NCBI RefSeq assembly: GCF_900156155.1
Contig: NZ_FTMD01000007.1
Span: 186,001-250,000 of the forward strand
Reading direction: 5' to 3'
DNA from: Aromatoleum tolulyticum
GTDB lineage: Bacteria > Pseudomonadota > Gammaproteobacteria > Burkholderiales > Rhodocyclaceae
DNA length: 64,000 nt
The notes under the pieces are model-generated. The model did not search any database. It was not told the DNA's origin and worked only from the letters and a program-made list of their open reading frames with translations. A program made the translations under genes and the position numbers. Of this stretch, positions 60,829 through 64,000 are shown in pieces (within the stretch, counting starts at the first letter, position 1; every line of letters starts with the position of its first letter).

Positions 60829-62541
60829 ATGAGCCAACGCATCACCATCGACCCGGTCACCCGGATTGAAGGCCACCTCCGGATCGACGTCGAGGTCGAC
60901 GGCGGCAAGGTCACCAAGGCCTGGTCCTCGGGCACCATGTGGCGCGGCGTCGAGAACATCCTGATCGGCCGCGACCCGCGCGACGCGTGGGCGATCACGC
61001 AGCGCATCTGCGGCGTGTGCACGACCGTGCATGCGATCTGCTCGGTGCGCGCGGTCGAGAACGCGCTGAAGCTGGACATCCCGGTGAACGCCCAGCTGAT
61101 CCGCAACATGATCATCCTCGCGCACGCGGTGCATGACCAGATCGTGCATTTCTACCACCTGTCGGCGCTCGACTGGGTGGACGTCGTGTCGGCGCTGAAG
61201 GCCGACCCGGACAAGGCCGCGGCGCTCGGCGAGAGCCTGTCGACGTGGTCGGGCAACAGCAAGCACGAGATGCGCAAGGTCAAGGAGAAGCTCGCGAGCT
61301 ACGTCGCCAGCGGCCAGCTCGGCATCTTCACCAACGGCTACTGGGGCCACCCGGCGATGAAGCTGCCGCCCGAAGTGAACCTGCTGGCGGTCGCGCACTA
61401 CCTGCAGGCGCTGGAGATCCAGCGCTACGCGAACAAGATCGTGTCCATCCTCGGTTCGAAGACGCCGCACATCCAGAACGTCGCGGTCGGCGGCGTCGCC
61501 AACCCGCTGTCGACGAACTCGCAGTCGGTGCTGACGGTCGAGCGCCTGATGGCGATCCAGGAGTGGATGACCAAGCTCGACGACTTCGTGAAGAACGTCT
61601 ACATGGTGGATGTCGCCGCGATCGGCGCCTTCTACCCGGAATGGACGCAGGTCGGCCGCGGCGTCGTCAATTACCTCGCGGCGCCGGACATCCCGCTCGA
61701 CGCGGCCGGCACGCAGTTCGCGATCCCCGGCGGCTACATACCGAACGGCGATCTCTCCCAGTTCAAGCCGATCACGGCCTTCGGCGACAAGTTCTTCGAG
61801 GACGGCGTGTCGGAGGCGATCAAGCACTCGTGGTACGAGTACGGCGCGGGCGACGCGGCGACGCTGCATCCCTACAAGGGCGAGACGACGCCGAAATACA
61901 CCGACTTCCAGGACGACGGCAAGTACTCGTGGCTCAAGTCGCCGACCTTCCTCGGCAAGCCGGCGCAGGTCGGACCGCTCGCGCGCGTGCTGTGCGGTCT
62001 TGCCGCCAAGCACGAAGGCATCACCAAGTACGCGACCGGGATGCTGGACACGGTGTCCTCGCTGGCGAAGACCAAGGTCGGGCTGGACGCGATGCACTCG
62101 ACCATCGGCCGTCACGCCTCGCGCGCGATCATGTGCGGGGTCGAGACCGACACGCTGAAGGGCCAGTGGCAGATGCTCATCGACAACATGGCCAAGGGCG
62201 ACCTCGACACCTTCAACGCGCCGGTCTTCCCCAAGGGGGAGATCCACGGTGTCGGCTTCCACGAGGCGCCGCGCGGCATCCTGTCGCACTGGGTCGTGAT
62301 CGAGAACCAGAAGATCAAGAACTACCAGTGCGTCGTGCCCTCGACGTGGAACGCCGCGCCGAAGAACGAGAAGGACGAGATGGCGCCGTACGAGGCCTGC
62401 CTGCTCGGCAACCCGGTCGCCGACGCCGAGAAACCGCTGGAAGTGCTGCGCACGATCCACTCCTTCGACCCCTGCCTGGCGTGCGCGGTGCATATCCTCG
62501 ATACCGAAAACACGGAAGTCGTGCGCGTGAAGGCGGCGTGA
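60829..62541 (+). CDS. hybC: [NiFe] hydrogenase-2-type large subunit HybC
   Basis: The protein has 570 residues from the ATG at 60829 (GGAGAC upstream; longer open frame not coding). The L1 start ITIDPVTRIEGHLRIDVEVD and the Ni-binding L2 motif RICGVCTTVHAICSVRAVE are followed by the C-terminal L5 motif DPCLACAVH. Four Cys therefore ligate NiFe(CN)2CO. The 15 residues after that His (ILDTENTEVVRVKAA) are the peptide removed by HybD. Its stop overlaps the hybD ATG by one base. Confidence 0.97.
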   Translation: MSQRITIDPVTRIEGHLRIDVEVDGGKVTKAWSSGTMWRGVENILIGRDPRDAWAITQRICGVCTTVHAICSVRAVENALKLDIPVNAQLIRNMIILAHAVHDQIVHFYHLSALDWVDVVSALKADPDKAAALGESLSTWSGNSKHEMRKVKEKLASYVASGQLGIFTNGYWGHPAMKLPPEVNLLAVAHYLQALEIQRYANKIVSILGSKTPHIQNVAVGGVANPLSTNSQSVLTVERLMAIQEWMTKLDDFVKNVYMVDVAAIGAFYPEWTQVGRGVVNYLAAPDIPLDAAGTQFAIPGGYIPNGDLSQFKPITAFGDKFFEDGVSEAIKHSWYEYGAGDAATLHPYKGETTPKYTDFQDDGKYSWLKSPTFLGKPAQVGPLARVLCGLAAKHEGITKYATGMLDTVSSLAKTKVGLDAMHSTIGRHASRAIMCGVETDTLKGQWQMLIDNMAKGDLDTFNAPVFPKGEIHGVGFHEAPRGILSHWVVIENQKIKNYQCVVPSTWNAAPKNEKDEMAPYEACLLGNPVADAEKPLEVLRTIHSFDPCLACAVHILDTENTEVVRVKAA

Positions 62542-63041
62542 TGGCCTCGACCGAGATCCGCCGCGCGGTCCTGCTGGGCGTCGGCAACATCCTGCTCACC
62601 GACGAAGGCGTCGGCGTGCGGCTGGTCGAACAACTGCAGGCCGAGTACGACATCCCCGCGGCGCTGACGGTGCTCGACGGCGGTACCGCGGCGATGGAGC
62701 TGCTGGAAGACCTCGAGAACCTCGACCTGCTGGTGATCGCGGACTGCGTGCGCGTGGGCAAGCCGCCCGCAAGCGTCGTCGTGCTGAAGGACGACGAGGT
62801 GCCGGCCTTCTTCCGTGCGCGCATCTCGCCGCATCAGGTCGGGCTGTCGGACGTGCTCGCGACGCTCGAGATCACCGAACGCGCGCCGCGCCACGTCGTC
62901 GTCGTCGGCGTGCAGCCTTTCGACATCTCGACCTGCATGGAGCAGAGCGCGCCGGTGCGTGCGGCGATGCCGCAGGCGCTGCAGGCGATCCGCGATGCGC
63001 TGGCGGAGTATGGCTTGCAGACGCCGGCGAAGGCTGCCTGA
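62541..63041 (+). CDS. hybD: hydrogenase-2 maturation protease HybD
   Basis: The protein has 166 residues from the ATG at 62541. The nickel-sensing residues of the HybD/HupD family are seen: Glu in GVGNILLTDEGVGVRLVEQL, Asp in LVIADCVRVGKPP, and His in ARISPHQVGLSDVL. It cleaves the C-terminal extension of HybC after nickel insertion. The cleavage site is the DPCLACAVH/ILD end of the neighbouring gene. Confidence 0.95.
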   Translation: MASTEIRRAVLLGVGNILLTDEGVGVRLVEQLQAEYDIPAALTVLDGGTAAMELLEDLENLDLLVIADCVRVGKPPASVVVLKDDEVPAFFRARISPHQVGLSDVLATLEITERAPRHVVVVGVQPFDISTCMEQSAPVRAAMPQALQAIRDALAEYGLQTPAKAA

Positions 63042-63042
63042 C

Positions 63043-63327
63043 ATGTGCCTGTCGGTGCCGATGCAGGTCGAAGCGTGGGTCGGCGACGGCGAGATCGCGT
63101 GGGTCGTGCGCGGCGAGCGCCGCGAGCAGGCCAACATGCTGCTCGTCGGCGCGCAACCGGTCGGCACCTGGGTGCTCGTTGCGCTCGGTTTCGCGAAGGA
63201 GGTGCTGGACGAGGAAGGCCTCGCGCTGACCGAAGAGGCGCTGGCGGCGCTCGCGGCCACGCTCGACGGCGATTACCACCCCGATGCGTGGTTCCGCGAC
63301 CTGCCTTCGGCGAGGGATGCCGCGTGA
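63043..63327 (+). CDS. hypC: HypC/HybG-type hydrogenase maturation chaperone
   Basis: The protein has 94 residues from the ATG at 63043 giving the mandatory MCLSVPMQV start, whose Cys2 binds the Fe(CN)2CO unit. The body (GTWVLVALGFAKEVLDEEGL) follows the HypC/HybG layout. It brings the iron moiety with HypD to the HybC precursor. The next gene's GTG overlaps its stop. Confidence 0.93.
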   Translation: MCLSVPMQVEAWVGDGEIAWVVRGERREQANMLLVGAQPVGTWVLVALGFAKEVLDEEGLALTEEALAALAATLDGDYHPDAWFRDLPSARDAA

Positions 63328-63896
63328 GCGAGGTGATCCCCTTCGTCCGCGTGCCGGCTTTCCGCCCGCCGGAAGCGGAGGTCGCCACCCCGTGGCAGTC
63401 CGACCCGAGTACACCGCTGGCGCGCCATTTCCGTCGTGTGCATGAGACGCGCATGCTCGGGCTGCCCTTCCTCAACGACGCCCTCAACGTCACGGTCGCG
63501 GCCTGCGAACGCGTGGACGGCGACTGGCTCGCCGCGCTGGTGACGCCGTGGAGCATCCAGCTCGCGCTGCTGCCCGGCGGTGGCACCCTGTGGCGCGACA
63601 CCGCGGCCGGCACCCGCCACACGCTGAGCCTGCCGGTGGGCGATCTCGTCTTCATCGGCGAGGCCGCCGAGCACGCGTCCGACCTCGTGCCGGCCTTGCT
63701 GTACTGCCCGCTGATCGCGCCGCCCGACGGCATCAGCGACACCGCGGCGGCCTGCGCGATCGCGCGCGAGGCCCTCGCGACGGTGCTCCAACCGCTGCCT
63801 GCGACCCCCGACGCGACAGATTCCGGCGATCCCGCGCCGCATCCGCGTACCCCGCCATCGCCATCCCGTCGCGCCTTCCTGCGCGGCCGTTCCTGA
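63324..63896 (+). CDS. hybE: hydrogenase-2 assembly chaperone HybE
   Basis: The protein has about 190 residues from the GTG at 63324. The HybE/HupJ features include RVHETRMLGLPFLNDALNVT, TPWSIQLALLPGG and the hydrophobic/acidic middle. The C-terminal tail is Pro-rich (PHPRTPPSPSRRAFLRGRS) and probably unstructured. It acts as a Tat proofreading chaperone that holds HybO until it is loaded. The remaining hyp genes are expected beyond the window edge. Confidence 0.88.
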   Translation: MSEVIPFVRVPAFRPPEAEVATPWQSDPSTPLARHFRRVHETRMLGLPFLNDALNVTVAACERVDGDWLAALVTPWSIQLALLPGGGTLWRDTAAGTRHTLSLPVGDLVFIGEAAEHASDLVPALLYCPLIAPPDGISDTAAACAIAREALATVLQPLPATPDATDSGDPAPHPRTPPSPSRRAFLRGRS

Positions 63897-63897
63897 C

Positions 63898-64000
63898 ATG
63901 GCCTCGCGGGCCGTGCCGGCAGGCTTTCATGCGCGTGCGACTGCGCCTATCATCGTCGCGACCCCGTTTCCGCGCCGCGCAGGCCGGCCGGAACACACTC
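63898..64000 (+). CDS. possible start of a further gene, truncated by window end
   Basis: An ATG one base after the hybE stop opens a frame of 34 codons to the edge (MASRAVPAGFHARATAPIIV...). No clear ribosome binding site or motif is visible. It may be the next hydrogenase-related gene or just chance frame in a spacer. Confidence 0.25.
   Translation, partial: MASRAVPAGFHARATAPIIVATPFPRRAGRPEHT

Overview
The window is high-GC DNA that looks like a betaproteobacterial chromosome of the Rhodocyclales (Azoarcus / Aromatoleum / Thauera type). This is inferred from gene families and order, not from a database search. It carries the dnaA-dnaN-gyrB replication block next to rpmH-rnpA-yidD-yidC-mnmE, a rsmB-DUF4390-ntrYX-trkAH block, a complete urea uptake plus urease cluster, a tricarboxylate transporter locus and a hydrogenase-2-type operon. 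No rRNA, tRNA or CRISPR array was recognised.

Layout. 1-6.1 kb: an LTA-synthase-like sulfatase, a small phosphatase, a decayed integrase remnant and an OsmC-YcaO fusion of lower GC. 6.1-11.4 kb (minus strand): gyrB, dnaN, dnaA. 11.6-15.4 kb: rpmH to mnmE. 15.6-17.5 kb: a small accessory patch with an AlbA_2-type regulator and the broken tail of a type I restriction specificity gene. 17.9-19.7 kb: two perfect parS copies flanking a TSUP transporter, then speE. 19.7-28 kb: rsmB, DUF4390, an NtrY-like kinase with a degenerate NtrX-like regulator, and trkAH. 28-42 kb: urtABCDE and ureDABCEFG, started by an NtrC-type palindrome and a sigma-54 promoter, interrupted by a BrkB-like gene and an alternative oxidase, and seeded with four copies of a structured intergenic repeat. 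42-53 kb: a porin, a two-component/tct transporter locus, terC, uspA and two paralogous 80-residue proteins. 53-57 kb: hemE and priA, separated by an AT-rich spacer with a cluster of DnaA boxes. 57-64 kb: a hybOABCD-hypC-hybE hydrogenase operon running to the window edge.

How the parts work together. The urt system imports urea and the urease makes ammonia from it under apparent NtrC/sigma-54 nitrogen control. The hyb operon makes a membrane-attached, periplasm-facing [NiFe] hydrogenase with its own protease and chaperones; its nickel demand is shared with urease. The TctDE-like two-component pair with a divergent orphan binding protein probably controls the adjacent tctCBA carboxylate transporter.

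The most interesting signals are: a likely chromosomal origin between hemE and priA rather than beside dnaA; the paired parS sites; the four-copy intergenic element whose closing stems differ in sequence but remain paired; and the duplicated 80-residue AHGDHG proteins with conserved upstream DNA.
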